The notes: a model not told the origin generated them from the sequence alone. 32,500 nucleotides of DNA from Prorocentrum cordatum (GCA_963575745.1 CAUYUJ010003616.1:1-32500), one strand, 5' to 3'. Counted from the stretch's first letter, positions 19,173 through 27,679 are shown. Translations and numbers: made by a program.

Positions 19173-19220
19173 CCTCCTCCTCCCCCTCCTCCTTCTCCTC
19201 CTCCTCCCCCACTCCTTCTC
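19173..19220. repeat. Short TCC/CCC tract after repeat copy D
   Basis: Imperfect pyrimidine tract continuing from ACTGGTCC. It is followed by CTTATAGATGACTCC, which matches the CTTATAGATAACTCC that follows the TCC tract before copy C. Confidence 0.85.
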
Positions 19221-19249
19221 CTTATAGATGACTCCTGGGCATGCACCCG

Positions 19250-19325
19250 CGCCGATCCTGGCCAGGCCCACCCTGGGCCGCGGAGCGGTGCAAGCGCTGC
19301 TCCTGGCCTCGGCAGGGAGGCACGC
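19250..19325 (+). repeat. Dispersed block similar to 20085-20136
   Basis: The phrase from CCACCCTGGGCC through GGAGCGGTGCAAGC and CTCCTGGCCTCGGCA recurs in slightly changed form at 20085-20136 (CACACCCTGAGCC, GGAGCGGCGCAAGC, CTCCTGGCTCGGCA). The second copy overlaps one arm of the inverted repeat at 19999-20165. Confidence 0.6.
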
Positions 19326-19373
19326 GCACTGGCCCTGGGCCCAGCCCAGGGCCCGCGCACGCGTGCACGGCGA

Positions 19374-19430
19374 GGAGGAGGAGGAGGAGGAGGAGGAGGA
19401 GGAGGAGGAGGAGGAGGAGGAGGAGGAGGA
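19374..19430. repeat. (GGA)n tract
   Basis: About 19 GAG triplets. Together with the adjoining repeat E copy, this is the reverse complement of the arrangement at 10396-10530. Confidence 0.95.
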
Positions 19431-19502
19431 GCATGACTACAACGGCTCCCGCCCCGATCCCCGATCGGGCACCCAAGGCTCGGGAAACCCAAGGTTACCG
19501 AT
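19431..19502 (-). repeat. Dispersed repeat E, reverse copy
   Basis: Reverse complement of 10396-10468, including the GGTAACC end, the GGGTGCCCGATCGGGG core and the TCC/GGA tract on the same side of the unit. Sequence beyond the unit is not shared, so the ends are near the stated positions. Confidence 0.85.
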
Positions 19503-19998
19503 GCCGCGACTCCCTGGAGCTCTCCTGGGGCGCGTCCTGACCAGGATTCCGCGGCGAATCCAGCCGTGGCGACAAAGGCCTCCCAGGAGGCCCACGCGGG
19601 CGAGAGCGAGGCAGCAGAATCGGTACCTGCTCCTCCCTCGAAGGTCTGGGTGCTCCTCGCAGGTCAACCAGGCGCCAGCGCGCTGCGGCTTGGAGGCCGC
19701 CGGGGCGACCGACGGTGCCGGCGCGGCGCTGGCGGCGAGGGGCTCGGCCAGCTCGCGGGCCTGGCTGCGCTGGCCGAGGTGCTTTCCGAGGACGGAGACG
19801 ACGATCGCGAGGAGCGAGGAGCCTCGGCGCGGCGCGGCGCGGGGGATCCCCTGGGCGGCCCCCCGTGGTGAGACAAAGAGCGCGCCAGGCGGATCCGCCG
19901 GGGACCCTCAGCGGACCCCGGGGCCGCCAGAGAACGAAGGAGGGAGGAAAGCTGGCCCCAGGAAGCAGGTGTGGACGGAAACGGCGGAGGACGAGCCC
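19503..19998. other. GC-rich stretch with ambiguous open frames
   Basis: Long frames are open on both strands because the DNA is very GC-rich. On the + strand, 19566-19871 gives a low-complexity peptide with EGLGQLAGLAALAEVLSEDG, ending where the genomic GTGAGAC could be a splice donor. The minus strand gives only Arg/Pro/Ser-rich peptide. I cannot decide between an exon and composition effects, and I recognise no family. Confidence 0.3.
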
Positions 19999-20165
19999 GC
20001 CCAGGATCGCTGTACATTCCTCCCTGGCCGAGCCTGGAGGGGCCGTGGGGGAGAGAGCCACGCACGCGCTCGTACCGGCCTTTGCCGGGGCACACCCTGA
20101 GCCCAGGAGCGGCGCAAGCCCCTCCTGGCTCGGCACCGAAGGGATGTACAGCGATCCTGGGTTCG
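19999..20165. repeat. Inverted-repeat element, about 165 bp
   Basis: Left arm 19999-20040 (starts CGCCCAGGATCGCTGTACAT) and right arm 20121-20165 (ends ATGTACAGCGATCCTGGG) pair over about 40 bp. They include GGCCGAGCC on one side and GGCTCGGC on the other. No clear flanking duplication. Probably a MITE or foldback element. Confidence 0.7.
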
Positions 20166-20370
20166 TGATAGGCCTGGCCAGGGGCGCGGCTTAGGTGTGC
20201 ATAGCTAGCTCTCTCGGAGAAGGAAAAAAACAAAAAAACAAACAACGGCTTTGATGCCCTTCGCCGGCGGAGGGCGTCCTTGCCCCCCCTCCGAAAAGCT
20301 CTGAGGAAGGGCCCCCGCGGCCATGTGGCTGGGAGCTCCTATGTTTACAGTCAACCTCGGCGGTGCGCAC

Positions 20371-20515
20371 AAGGGGGTGGAGGGAGGAGGGAGGGCTTCT
20401 TAAAAGGAGGCTGCTTCTTAGAAGGCGCCAGCCATACGTCTATAGATAAGGCCAGCACCTTCTAAGAAGCAGGGGTGCTTCTCAGAAGCCCTCCCCCTCC
20501 CCCCGCCCCCCCCTC
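20371..20515. repeat. Long hairpin (foldback), about 145 bp
   Basis: Left arm 20390-20433 (GGAGGGCTTCTT ... CTTCTTAGAAGG) pairs with right arm 20450-20494 (CCTTCTAAGAAGC ... AGAAGCCCTCC) around a 16-base AT-rich loop. Purine- and pyrimidine-rich flanks extend the pairing outward to about 20371 and 20515. Each arm carries the subrepeat CTTCTTAGAAG/CTTCTCAGAAG. Confidence 0.8.
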
Positions 20516-20703
20516 TGCGCGCGGCTGACAACCCGCAGAATACGGAGAAGCCCAAAGCAACGATAGGGATACGAGGGCCTCGGAGGGCCACGTCGGCCCT
20601 CTGCGGGCGGGCCGCGGCCGGCGAAGGTGGCCAAGGATGGGCCGACGGGGAAGGATGCAAGGGTGCCTTGGGGGGACGTCGATCATCAACACCAGGACAC
20701 TTT

Positions 20704-20903
20704 GGAGGCCTGGAAATCGGCACCAACACCAACAAAGGGGGTTGCCTCCCAAGGGGGAGTCTGATCCTCGATTTCGGTGTTCGTGGTAATACTATGGTCA
20801 CCTTGGAAGCCAGAATATGACCACCATCACCGAGATCGGGATCTTCTTCCCTCGGTGGAGACACACTACCGATATTGGCGTTGGTGTCAACCTCCAGGCC
20901 TGC
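20704..20903. repeat. Imperfect foldback element, about 200 bp
   Basis: Two nested pairs of arms: outer 20704-20733 (GGAGGCCTGG ... ACCAACACCAAC) with 20874-20903 (GTTGGTGTC ... CCAGGCC), and inner 20763-20787 (GATCCTCGATTTCGGTG) with 20820-20843 (CACCGAGATCGGGATC). Identity between arms is about 75 percent, so it is older than the hairpin at 20371. Confidence 0.65.
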
Positions 20904-21689
20904 GATGACTCTATCGCATTTTTTGCTCCCGTGCTCGGAGGCCAGACCGCGACGCGCAAATCGCGATCATCCGCGCGCCCTGCGAGCGACCTGGCAGACG
21001 GCAAGGGCAGTGGGCTCGCCCTCGACCCTCCCATCCGGGACTTCTCGTCGTAGAGGGCCTAACGACCTCTGCCGTCCCTCGACGCGCCCTGGAGCGGCCA
21101 CGGCTTGCTCCAAATTTCTCGGGAGATGCCTGGATGTTATCTAGATCTGCCTGGCTCTACCAAGACTTACCTGGATCTGCACCGATCGCTATCTGGACTT
21201 GCCTTGATGCGTCCGCCCCGATCCCCACAAGTGGACTGGCGAAACTTCGCCAAGCCCTCAAAAGTTTTGGCAAAAACTGAAAACCACGTTTGAGTCAGCA
21301 GGGCGCACGCAGGTCGAAGCCGGTGCAGGCGCCGGTCGGGCTACGGGCGGGACGAGCCCGTAACGAAGTGGGGCACAGAAAACGGACAAGGAGTAGGTCG
21401 GGCATGTCCTCCTACAGGCGGATTTCGGAAGAAAAAGAAAAGACCAGTCGAAGTAAGTAAGACAAGAATGATCGACAAGTAATAGCAAAATCTTCCTGGT
21501 ACGATTGTTTCTACTATTCTGGAATATCCCTCCTGTAGAAGGACGTGCCCGGCTTAAGAGAAGGAGACGTCGGGGGCTCTGACGCACAGCCAGGGACGGG
21601 AAGCACGACGCTGCAGGGCGGCCTCTGCAGCCTGGGTGTCGCACTCATGACGGCCTGGGGCCCAGTACCGGCCTCCCGAGAGGCGTCCA
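20904..21689. other. Stretch without a recognisable gene
   Basis: About 790 bases of moderately GC-rich DNA. Short near-repeats of a CCTGGATCTG-type phrase occur at 21126-21195. Frames of up to about 130 codons on either strand show no motif. Confidence 0.4.
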
Positions 21690-21830
21690 CAAAAACATTA
21701 AAAAAAACAAAAAAAAGGAAAACACACACACACACACAAAAAATAAACAAAAAACAAACAAAAAACATGAAAACATAGTTACACAAAAAAGAAACAATAA
21801 ACAAAAAAGAAAAAAAAATGTAGGGCCTGG
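21690..21830. repeat. A-rich low-complexity tract
   Basis: A-rich sequence with AAAC and AAAAC units and a short (CA)n run (21722-21738). It lies inside an otherwise GC-rich region. Confidence 0.9.
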
Positions 21831-22600
21831 CCGTCGCCAGGGTTCCCCGCGGCGCAGCGAGGGGGAGGCTCGCCCGCGCTGCGCGCCGCCCACGGCAGGG
21901 AACCGCACTCTGCACACCGACGCTTTCTGCACAGGAAGTTGCCCAGGAGAGCGGATCCTGGTGCATACAGGATCCTGGTGTATACATACGTCTGTTGTTG
22001 GCTCCCCTGGAAAGCGCGGGCAAACACCACCACCCCGACGTCGCCCCCGACCCTCCAAAAAGTCCTGGGATTGAGAAGCAGCCCGCCACTGGTAATGCAT
22101 GTGTTCCAGTTGCCGTTGCCGAATCTGGCCTGCAAAGAGGAGGGCCACCTCCGCACAGTCCACCGCGCCGGTCCTAGGCCTCGCCATGCCCTGGCGCAGC
22201 GCCTGGCGCAGGGTGGGCGGCGGGCGGGGGTCCTCTCATGGGCGGCGAATCATATATCCGCATCTGCACCCTCGATTGAGCAAGGACCGACCGCCCCAGC
22301 ATTCCTGTTAGCCTACCACGGAATTTTACTGGACCCAAAGAATGCTCGAAAAGCAAAAACAATGCTCGTAGAACATAAACCTCATGTGTTAAAAGTCGCC
22401 GGCCCAACGGGCCAAAGGCGTGCTAAGATCTCCGGTAACTGGTTAACAATATTTCTAGTTCGCGCGCGCGGAGCGGCCCCTGGGGGCCCCCGGACGAAAA
22501 GTACCCCGGCAAGGTCCCGGGAGAAGCCACCAGAGCACTCCAGGGGAGGGCCATTTTTCGGCACCCCTCACGGGGATCGTGGCCTCCGAGGGGGGAGCCG
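21831..22600. other. Stretch with unassigned open frames
   Basis: A 16-base tandem duplication of a GGATCCTGGTG(C/T)ATAC phrase lies at 21953-21985. A minus frame from 22187 starts MARPRTGAVDCAEVALLFAG and continues IRQRQLEHMHYQWRAA. A plus frame has FLLAYHGILLDPKNARK and KPHVLKVAGPTG near 22300-22440. Both look less like composition artefacts than most frames here, but neither resembles a family I know and no exon borders are supported. Confidence 0.3.
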
Positions 22601-22760
22601 CAATCGACTACACCCCCTCCCGCCCCAAGAGGCCCCCAAAAGCCCCCTAAGAGGCCCTGGGGGCCCCCAAGACGACGCCAAGGAGCCCCAAGAAACTCCC
22701 AAGAGGTCCCCGAGAGGCCCCCAAGAGGCCCGAAAGAGGGCTCCAGGGCCGGCGGAATGA
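22601..22760. repeat. CCCCAAGAGGCC-type short-repeat array
   Basis: Degenerate tandem copies of a 12-13 base unit (GGCCCCCAAGAG and variants). The same unit fills 24855-24990, 28880-29110, 31580-31790 and parts of the 377-bp array. Confidence 0.85.
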
Positions 22761-23206
22761 GCGAAGCGATTAAATAAAACAGTCTCAGCCAGAAATGTTC
22801 TAATAACATCTCGTGCAGACCACAAAAGGTTCTTAGGACAGTCTTTGGTGGGCCTATATGCAAGCCAGGTCGCTTCGCCACAGCTCGACTCGAGGTTTAG
22901 ACTACAAGGCGCGATCCCGCAGGATGCGTTCCGCGCGGAGCATCCGCGGAGAAGCGCCCCGTATCCGCGGGGTCGCAGCCCAGGGGCCTGGCCCGCGAGG
23001 CCAAATACGGTTATGTTATTCCTATCGCGCTTCAGGACCGCATCCCAGAAGAGTATCGAAGCAATATCTGTCCGACACGCTGGTAAAGTGTGGAACGAGT
23101 ATCGCCTCCCAAAGCCCGACACTGGAAAACCGTCCAGTTTCGGCATTTCCTTGGTGCTCAAAATTATGTCTGGTAGCCAAGGCCGAAGTAGATTGGAACA
23201 TCATGA
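22761..23206. other. Lower-GC stretch, unassigned, possible gene fragment
   Basis: Contains a + strand segment near 22990-23090 reading LAREAKYGYVIPIALQ and DRIPEEYRSNICPTRW before a stop, and a long opposite-strand frame (23161-22568). The plus peptide looks protein-like, but I cannot name it. The region ends at the inverted-repeat element at 23210. Confidence 0.3.
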
Positions 23207-23209
23207 GGA

Positions 23210-23420
23210 CACGGATATTCGGGGGTGGCCAAGAGGGGGGCGTCCAAATGGGGGGGGGCGCAGATCATGGCCGGCGGCATGTGCGCGGCTCGGGGGGGGC
23301 GGGGACGTAATTCAATAATGAGGGGCGCCATGAAGTCTGGGGAGAAATCATGGCCCCCCCCATGATATCCACCCCCCCTAGTCATCACCCCCCTCTTGGC
23401 CGCCCCCGAGATATCTGTAA
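23210..23420. mobile_element. MITE-like element with about 60-bp terminal inverted repeats
   Basis: Left arm 23210-23270 (CACGGATATTCGGGGGTGG ... CATGG) and right arm 23361-23420 (CATGATATCC ... CCCCCGAGATATCTGTAA) are inverted copies sharing GGCCAAGAGGGGGG. The outer flanks AGGACACGGATA (from 23206) and AGGACGAGGATA (from 23430) are similar in direct orientation (10 of 12). On the + strand they would allow a GA-AG intron of 224 bp (23208-23431). No autonomous partner is present. Confidence 0.65.
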
Positions 23421-23503
23421 GACGAAGCCAGGACGAGGATAACATCGGGCGAGGAGAAAAGTTGAGAACCTCGGAGATCGGGCGGCTCCGAAGGATGCCT
23501 CGG

Positions 23504-23625
23504 GCGCCGCGGCCTTCCCAGAGCGTCCTGGAACGCTCTGAGAGCGTTCCGACACTAGAGGCCTCCTCCTAGCGGCGCCGCGGCCTTCCCAGAGTGTTCC
23601 AGAACGCTCTGAGAGCGCCCCGGCA
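23504..23625. repeat. Two tandem copies of a 71-bp unit
   Basis: GCGCCGCGGCCTTCCCAGAG begins copies at 23504 and 23575. Each copy also contains a GAACGCTCTGAGAGCG segment that pairs with the AGAGCGT-type segment just before it. Confidence 0.88.
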
Positions 23626-23630
23626 CGTTT

Positions 23631-23657
23631 AGAAGAAGAAGAAGAAGAAGAAGAAGA
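23631..23657. repeat. (GAA)n microsatellite
   Basis: Nine GAA triplets directly after the second 71-bp unit. Confidence 0.95.
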
Positions 23658-23690
23658 CGAAAAAGCACCATAAACATCATCTTTTGACCC

Positions 23691-23810
23691 TCCGCGCGGA
23701 TCTCTTGGATCTGCGCTGGACCGCCCTCCCTGGCGCGCGGAGCGCGCCAGGGGCGGCGCCGGAGGGGCCGCCAGAGGGGGCCTAGCGCGGATCCGAGAAA
23801 TCCGCGCGGA
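23691..23810. mobile_element. Small MITE-like element with 27-bp terminal inverted repeats
   Basis: TCCGCGCGGATCTCTTGGAT at 23691 onward is repeated in inverted orientation at 23784-23810 with 24 of 27 matches. Inside, GGCGCGCGGAGCGCGCC adds a second hairpin. The whole 120 bp can fold on itself. No flanking duplication longer than two bases is evident. Confidence 0.75.
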
Positions 23811-24062
23811 GCGCACAAAGTTTATGCTCATGGCATTTTTCTTCGACTGATGTAACAGGGGATATGTCGACCCCTATCCCAGGATTCGTGGGGGTTCCGA
23901 GTGGACCTGGGGCCCAACCCTGGGATATACATGGGGGGGGTCCATCCTCGATAGGGGTGCGTCCGAATCGCCCCCTTGGGATGTATCCCAGGGTTCTCCA
24001 AGTTTTCTGAGCGGCCAGACTCTTCGGGCGAAACTCGGGGACTGGGGGAGAAACACCGCCCG

Positions 24063-25376
24063 CGATGCTGAGCGCCCCGGAACGCTCTGGGGCGGAGCTG
24101 TCCTCGCCCCGGCCCCGTCCAATGGGGCGCCCGGGGTCCTCGGCGCCCGCCCCGCGGAGGGCGACCGCCGGAGGCGGGCTCAGCACGAGGACGGTGGCCG
24201 TCTGCACCGGCGCGCGCCGGACGCCCATGAGGTCGAGCACGCGCTGCAGGCGCCCGGGGCCGGCCGGCTGGTAGCCCTGCAGGACCTGGGGCGCACGAGG
24301 ACATGCCATCTCGTCGGCTCTGGCGAATCGACGCGAATCGGCGCTAGATCGACGCCAATCGGCACTGAATCGACGCTGAATCGACGCTAGTCGACGCTAA
24401 CCGACGCTAGATCGGCGCTATCTCGACTCCCAGACGCTGATCGACGTGAATCGACGCAGAGACGGAATTAAGAGGGTATACCGGGCTCCCACGAGTTGCG
24501 ACCGAACGCACGAAACCAACACGCGGACGCCCGCGGACCGCGGGAGGCGAAAACGCGCAAAGACATACTAGTACTATTATATGTCCTCCTTGGAGGCGCG
24601 CGCCCGACCCGAACATATGGTATACCCATCTTGTAGGGTACCGTTTCCCGAGCGGTGTGGCCAGAAAGCGCCCGCCACGACGCATACACTATAAGATTTT
24701 TCGGTGCGCGCGTCGCCCCATGGGGGGGCGACGCACACATAATATAAGTATGTTGGCGTGCCGCCGATGACCTGGTTGTGGCAGTGGCCGTCGAGGCAGT
24801 TCAGCTCCGAGTGCATCTCCTTCTGGACCGACCTTCGGGTGCTGCCCAAGTGGAAGCCCCAAGAGGCCCCCCAGAGACCCCAAAGAGGCCCCAAAGAGGC
24901 CCCAAGAGGCCCCAAGAGGCCCCAAGAGGCCCAAAAGAGGCCCCAAGAGGCCCAAACTGCCTCCAAGAGCCGCCCAAACTGCCTCCAAGAGGCCCCCCTG
25001 GCACAGGGTGCCCCCAGGCATTCCGGGGAGACCCCACGGCCTCCGCGGCACCTCTCGCGAGGCCCAGGGGGCCCCAGGGGTGCCCAAAGAGCGGGTCGAG
25101 AAGAGGAGGACGCCTGGGGCCAGGGACACCCCGAGACCTGTCCTGGTACATCTTGTCCTCCTGCCGGTGCACCTCCTTGTGCATCTGGCCGTCGGCGCCG
25201 AGGCCCCAGGAGACGCTGCTGGAGGACGAGGACCGCGCGAAGGCCAGGCCGCGGAGGTTGGAGAAGCTCCAGGAGCTGGTGCGCACGGTCTGCACTGGCT
25301 GCCCGCTGGCCACGGGGGCCAGGGCGACCACCACTGCGCCGAGGCAGCGCATGGCTCTCCGGAGGAAGACGAGCAT
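24063..25376 (-). CDS. Small secreted Cys-containing protein, three exons (3' end undefined)
   Basis: Minus-strand gene inferred from frame continuity over two introns. Exon 1: 25376-25138. Exon 2: 24832-24772 (61 nt). Exon 3: 24285 to at least about 24150. Splicing joins MYQD+RSVQKEMHSELNCLD, then GHCHNQ+VLQGYQPAGPG, both in frame. Exon 1 has ATG at 25376 and a second in-frame ATG at 25352. The second gives a classic short signal peptide (MRCLGAVVVALAPVASG, cleavage likely before QPVQT). A Ser-rich segment (ARSSSSSSVSWGLGADG) and a His/Glu-rich segment follow; exon 2 holds two Cys (NCLDGHC). The first 36 codons of exon 3 nearly all end in G or C (RVLDLMGVRRAPVQTATVLVL). Codon use, phases and splice sites agree. 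Family unknown; probably exported or in the endomembrane system. The stop or next donor is not identified. Confidence 0.65.
24319..24455. repeat. ATCGACGC minisatellite, period about 11
   Basis: Roughly a dozen degenerate copies of AATCGACGCTA, with variants AATCGGCGCTAG and AGTCGACGCTA. It lies wholly inside intron 2 of the secreted-protein gene. Confidence 0.88.
24704..24738. repeat. GC-rich hairpin
   Basis: GTGCG(CG)CGTCGCCCC and GGGGGGCGACGCACAC pair around a three-base centre. It lies just inside the 5' end of intron 2. Confidence 0.75.
24833..25137 (-). other. Intron 1 of the secreted-protein gene, filled with CCCCAAGAGGCC units
   Basis: 305 bp with donor GACAG/GTCTCGG and acceptor CGAAG/GTCGGTC. 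The first 15 bases after the donor (CTCGGGGTGTCCC) match the reverse complement of the acceptor end (CTTCGGGTGCTGCCC) at about 12 of 15 positions, a short terminal inverted repeat. Most of the interior (24855-24990) is the degenerate CCCCAAGAGGCC repeat seen at four other loci. Confidence 0.6.
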
Positions 25377-25711
25377 CGAGTCGGCGATCCCCACGGGCTG
25401 GTTCGCGTCGCGATGTCGCGGGCGCTTGTTTCTGACGCCGAGGTGGGTCGCTCAACCTCGATCGATCGCGGCGTTGGAATATGTATCGCCGTCTGTCGAG
25501 AGCGGCCGATTCTGGGCCACTGGTGGCGCTCGAGCTTGAGCGCCCGAGCCAGCGTCGCCGCCGCGCCAGCGCGGCGCGGACCTGACATGTGTCCCCACCG
25601 GCGTGGCCGCGGCCCCACGGACCAGTGTGTCGCCCTGGACGGGGAGATGTGCTGTTCATTCTGGGGCTCGCGGGGCCCACCCCAATCTGGGAGGGTGGGC
25701 TGGCGGGGATC
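25377..25711. other. Upstream region of the secreted-protein gene
   Basis: GC-rich sequence that would hold the promoter, leader or further upstream exons of the minus-strand gene. Open frames exist on both strands, but none shows a motif. No TATA-like or spliced-leader sequence was recognised. Confidence 0.35.
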
Positions 25712-25792
25712 GAGGAAGAGGAGGAGGAGGCGGAGGAGGAGGAGGAGGAGGAGGATCCCTCGAGGAGGAGGAGGAGGAGGAGGAGGAGGAGG
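25712..25792. repeat. (GGA)n tract
   Basis: GGA repeats with one CGG and one ATCCCTC interruption. Confidence 0.93.
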
Positions 25793-25964
25793 GATGAGAT
25801 ACCATGACCCAGTGGGGATGGGAATAGGCTACACGATGCTGGGAAAAGGCGCGGGGCCGCGGGTCTCGTCTCGAGGGGTTGCTTCGCCAGCCGATGGGAG
25901 CTGGGCTCGAGCCTTGGCGAGGGAGCTGTCCCCTCCTCCGTCCCCGGTCTCCGCATCTTTCAGG

Positions 25965-26190
25965 GAGGAGGGGCGGAAGGAAGGAGCGGGAGGGAGGGAG
26001 GAGGGAGGAGCGAGGAGGGGAAGGGAGAGGAAGGGAGGGGGCACAAGGGAGGAGCAGGTTGAGGAGGGTGGCGCAAGCAGGAGAAGAGCGAAGAGGAGGG
26101 AGGAGGAAGGAAGGAAGGGAGAAAAGGAGAGGGCGGGGGAGAGGGAGGAGGAGGAGGAGGAGGAGGAGGAGGAGGAGGAGGAGGAGGAGG
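25965..26190. repeat. Purine-rich tract (GGA/GGGA)
   Basis: Almost pure G/A on the + strand, ending in perfect GGA triplets (26139-26190). It directly precedes repeat G copy 1. Confidence 0.93.
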
Positions 26191-26312
26191 ATCAGCATTC
26201 ATCCTTGTAGTTGCTGCAAGCTTTGACCAAAGCAAAACACACACACACACGCACGCACGTACGCACGCATACACACAGGATAACAACAACACAACTTACA
26301 ACTAAATCAAAC
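26191..26312. repeat. Dispersed repeat G, copy 1
   Basis: ATCAGCATTCATCCTTGTAG and GTTGCTGCAAGCT, followed by a CA/CGCA microsatellite and ACAACTTACAACTAA. A second copy is at 26866-26955. In both cases a purine tract lies immediately to the left. Confidence 0.8.
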
Positions 26313-26317
26313 ATAAC

Positions 26318-26545
26318 GAAAGCGCGCGGCACAAAAGCGAAAGACCCATTTCGAAAGGGCCCTGTCCACCATCCTCCCAACTGATGCGAGTGTTTGCAAC
26401 GAATTTGCACGGCGGTACAGCGAGAGTCTCATTCTGAAAACAAAAAAGTGCCCTCATCCGACTCCGGTACAGGAAATAATTGACGAGGCAGTCTCTGGTG
26501 AAACGCCTAGATCATCTCATACTGCAACGTATGGGGGTGCGACAT
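26318..26545. repeat. Dispersed repeat F, copy 1
   Basis: Shares GGCCCTGTCCACCATCCT, GCGAGTGTTTGCAACGAAT and GACGAGGCAGTCTCTGGTGA with 27680-27976, in the same order. It is followed by a purine tract here, but by different sequence after copy 2. Confidence 0.82.
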
Positions 26546-26569
26546 GGAAAAGTGATACATAAGGAAAAG

Positions 26570-26865
26570 GGATGGGGATGAGAAGGATAATGTGATGGAG
26601 GCGAGCAAAGGGAGGAGAATAGAGGAAAGAGGAGGAGGAGGAGGGGGAGAAAGAGGGGCGGAAGGAAGGGGTGGGAGGAAGGAAGGGGGAAGGGAGGAGC
26701 GAGGGGAAGGGAGGGGAAGGGAGGGGAAGGAAGGAGGCACAAGGAGGACACGTTGATGACGGTGGCGGAAGCAGGAGAAGAGCGGGGATGAGGAAGGGAG
26801 GGAAGGAAGGGAGGGAAGGAGGGGAGGGCGGGAGAGAGGGAGGAGGACGAGGAGGAGGAGAAATC
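26570..26865. repeat. Purine-rich tract (GGGAAGGA-type)
   Basis: Strongly G/A-rich with GGGAGGGGAA and GGAGGA units, between repeat F copy 1 and repeat G copy 2. Confidence 0.92.
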
Positions 26866-26955
26866 AGCATCCATCCCTTTAGTTGCTGCAAGCTCTTCAA
26901 CAACAAATAACACACGCGCGCACACTACATACAACTACAACTAATTAAATTAGCC
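26866..26955. repeat. Dispersed repeat G, copy 2
   Basis: AATCAGCATCCATCCCTTTA and GTTGCTGCAAGCTC, then ACACACGCGCGCACAC and CTACAACTACAACTAA. Same order as copy 1 but with a shorter CA/CG microsatellite. Confidence 0.8.
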
Positions 26956-26999
26956 TGGCGAAAACCCCAACCATATGCAATGGTGATTGTGGGTATCGT

Positions 27000-27640
27000 C
27001 TTCCGTGGAGCTCCCTCTGGGGCCACCAAACCCTGCACTGGCGGGGGAACAGCATGCAAATTCCGCAACTGCGACCCTTGGTGGAGCTCCCTTTGGGCAA
27101 ACGAAACGCTGTACCAGGTGGGGAAACTGCATGCGGACTGCGCCACTGGGACCTTCGGTGGAGCTCCCTCTGGGGCCACGAAGCGCTGTACTGAGCGCAG
27201 AAACCGCATGCGGAATGCGCCACTGGGACCTTCGGTGGAGCCCCCCCTGGGGCCACGAAGCGCTGTACTGGGTGGGGGAACCGCATGCGAACTGCGCCAC
27301 TGAGACCTTCGGTGGAGCTCCCACTGGGGCCACGAAACGCTGTACTTGGTGGGGGGGGGGGGGGGGGGGGCACGTGCGAACTGCGCCATTGGGACCTTCG
27401 GTGGGGCTCCCTCTGGGGCCATAAAGCGCTTTACTGGGTGGGCGAACCGCATGCGGACTGCGCCACTGGGACCTTCGGTGGGGCTCCCTCTGGGGCCACG
27501 AAGCGCTGTACTGCGCGCAGAAACCGCATAGGTACTGCGAAACGCTGTATTGGGCGCAGAAACCGCCTGCGGACTGCGCCACTGGGACCTTCGGTGGAGC
27601 TCCCTCTGGGGCCGCGAAACGCTGTACTGGGCGCCAGGGG
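27000..27640. repeat. 77-bp tandem repeat array, about 8 units
   Basis: GGAGCTCCCTCTGGGGCCAC, ACGAAGCGCTGTACTG and GCGCCACTGGGACCTTCGGT recur about every 77 bp across the array, with one partial inserted unit near 27530-27560. The period is not a multiple of three, so the frames that cross it shift at each unit and are not genes. Confidence 0.93.
27351..27370. repeat. Poly(G) run of 20
   Basis: Homopolymer inside one unit of the 77-bp array, replacing the GGGGGAACCGCAT segment. Exact length is uncertain because such runs are hard to sequence. Confidence 0.9.
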
Positions 27641-27679
27641 GGAGGGAGGAGGGGGAGGGGGGAGGAAGGAGGATTGAGT

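Larger units (their letters stand above)
24286..24771 (-). other. Intron 2 of the secreted-protein gene
   Basis: 486 bp with donor ACCAG/GTCATC and acceptor CCCAG/GTCCTG, so AGGTC is present at both ends. It contains the ATCGACGC minisatellite and a GC hairpin. The ends show only weak inverted similarity (GGCGGCACG against GGGGCGCACG). Confidence 0.6.

Noticed and set aside
23855-23996. Two short inverted pairs (ACCCCTATC with GATAGGGGT; AACCCTGGGAT with ATCCCAGGGTT)
   Set aside because: The pairs interleave instead of nesting, are short and have no element-like ends, so chance plus simple sequence is enough.
24577-25956. 459-codon minus ORF with poly-Leu and poly-Ser stretches
   Set aside because: It reads through the GGA tract and intron 1 in a frame different from the exons supported by splicing and codon use.
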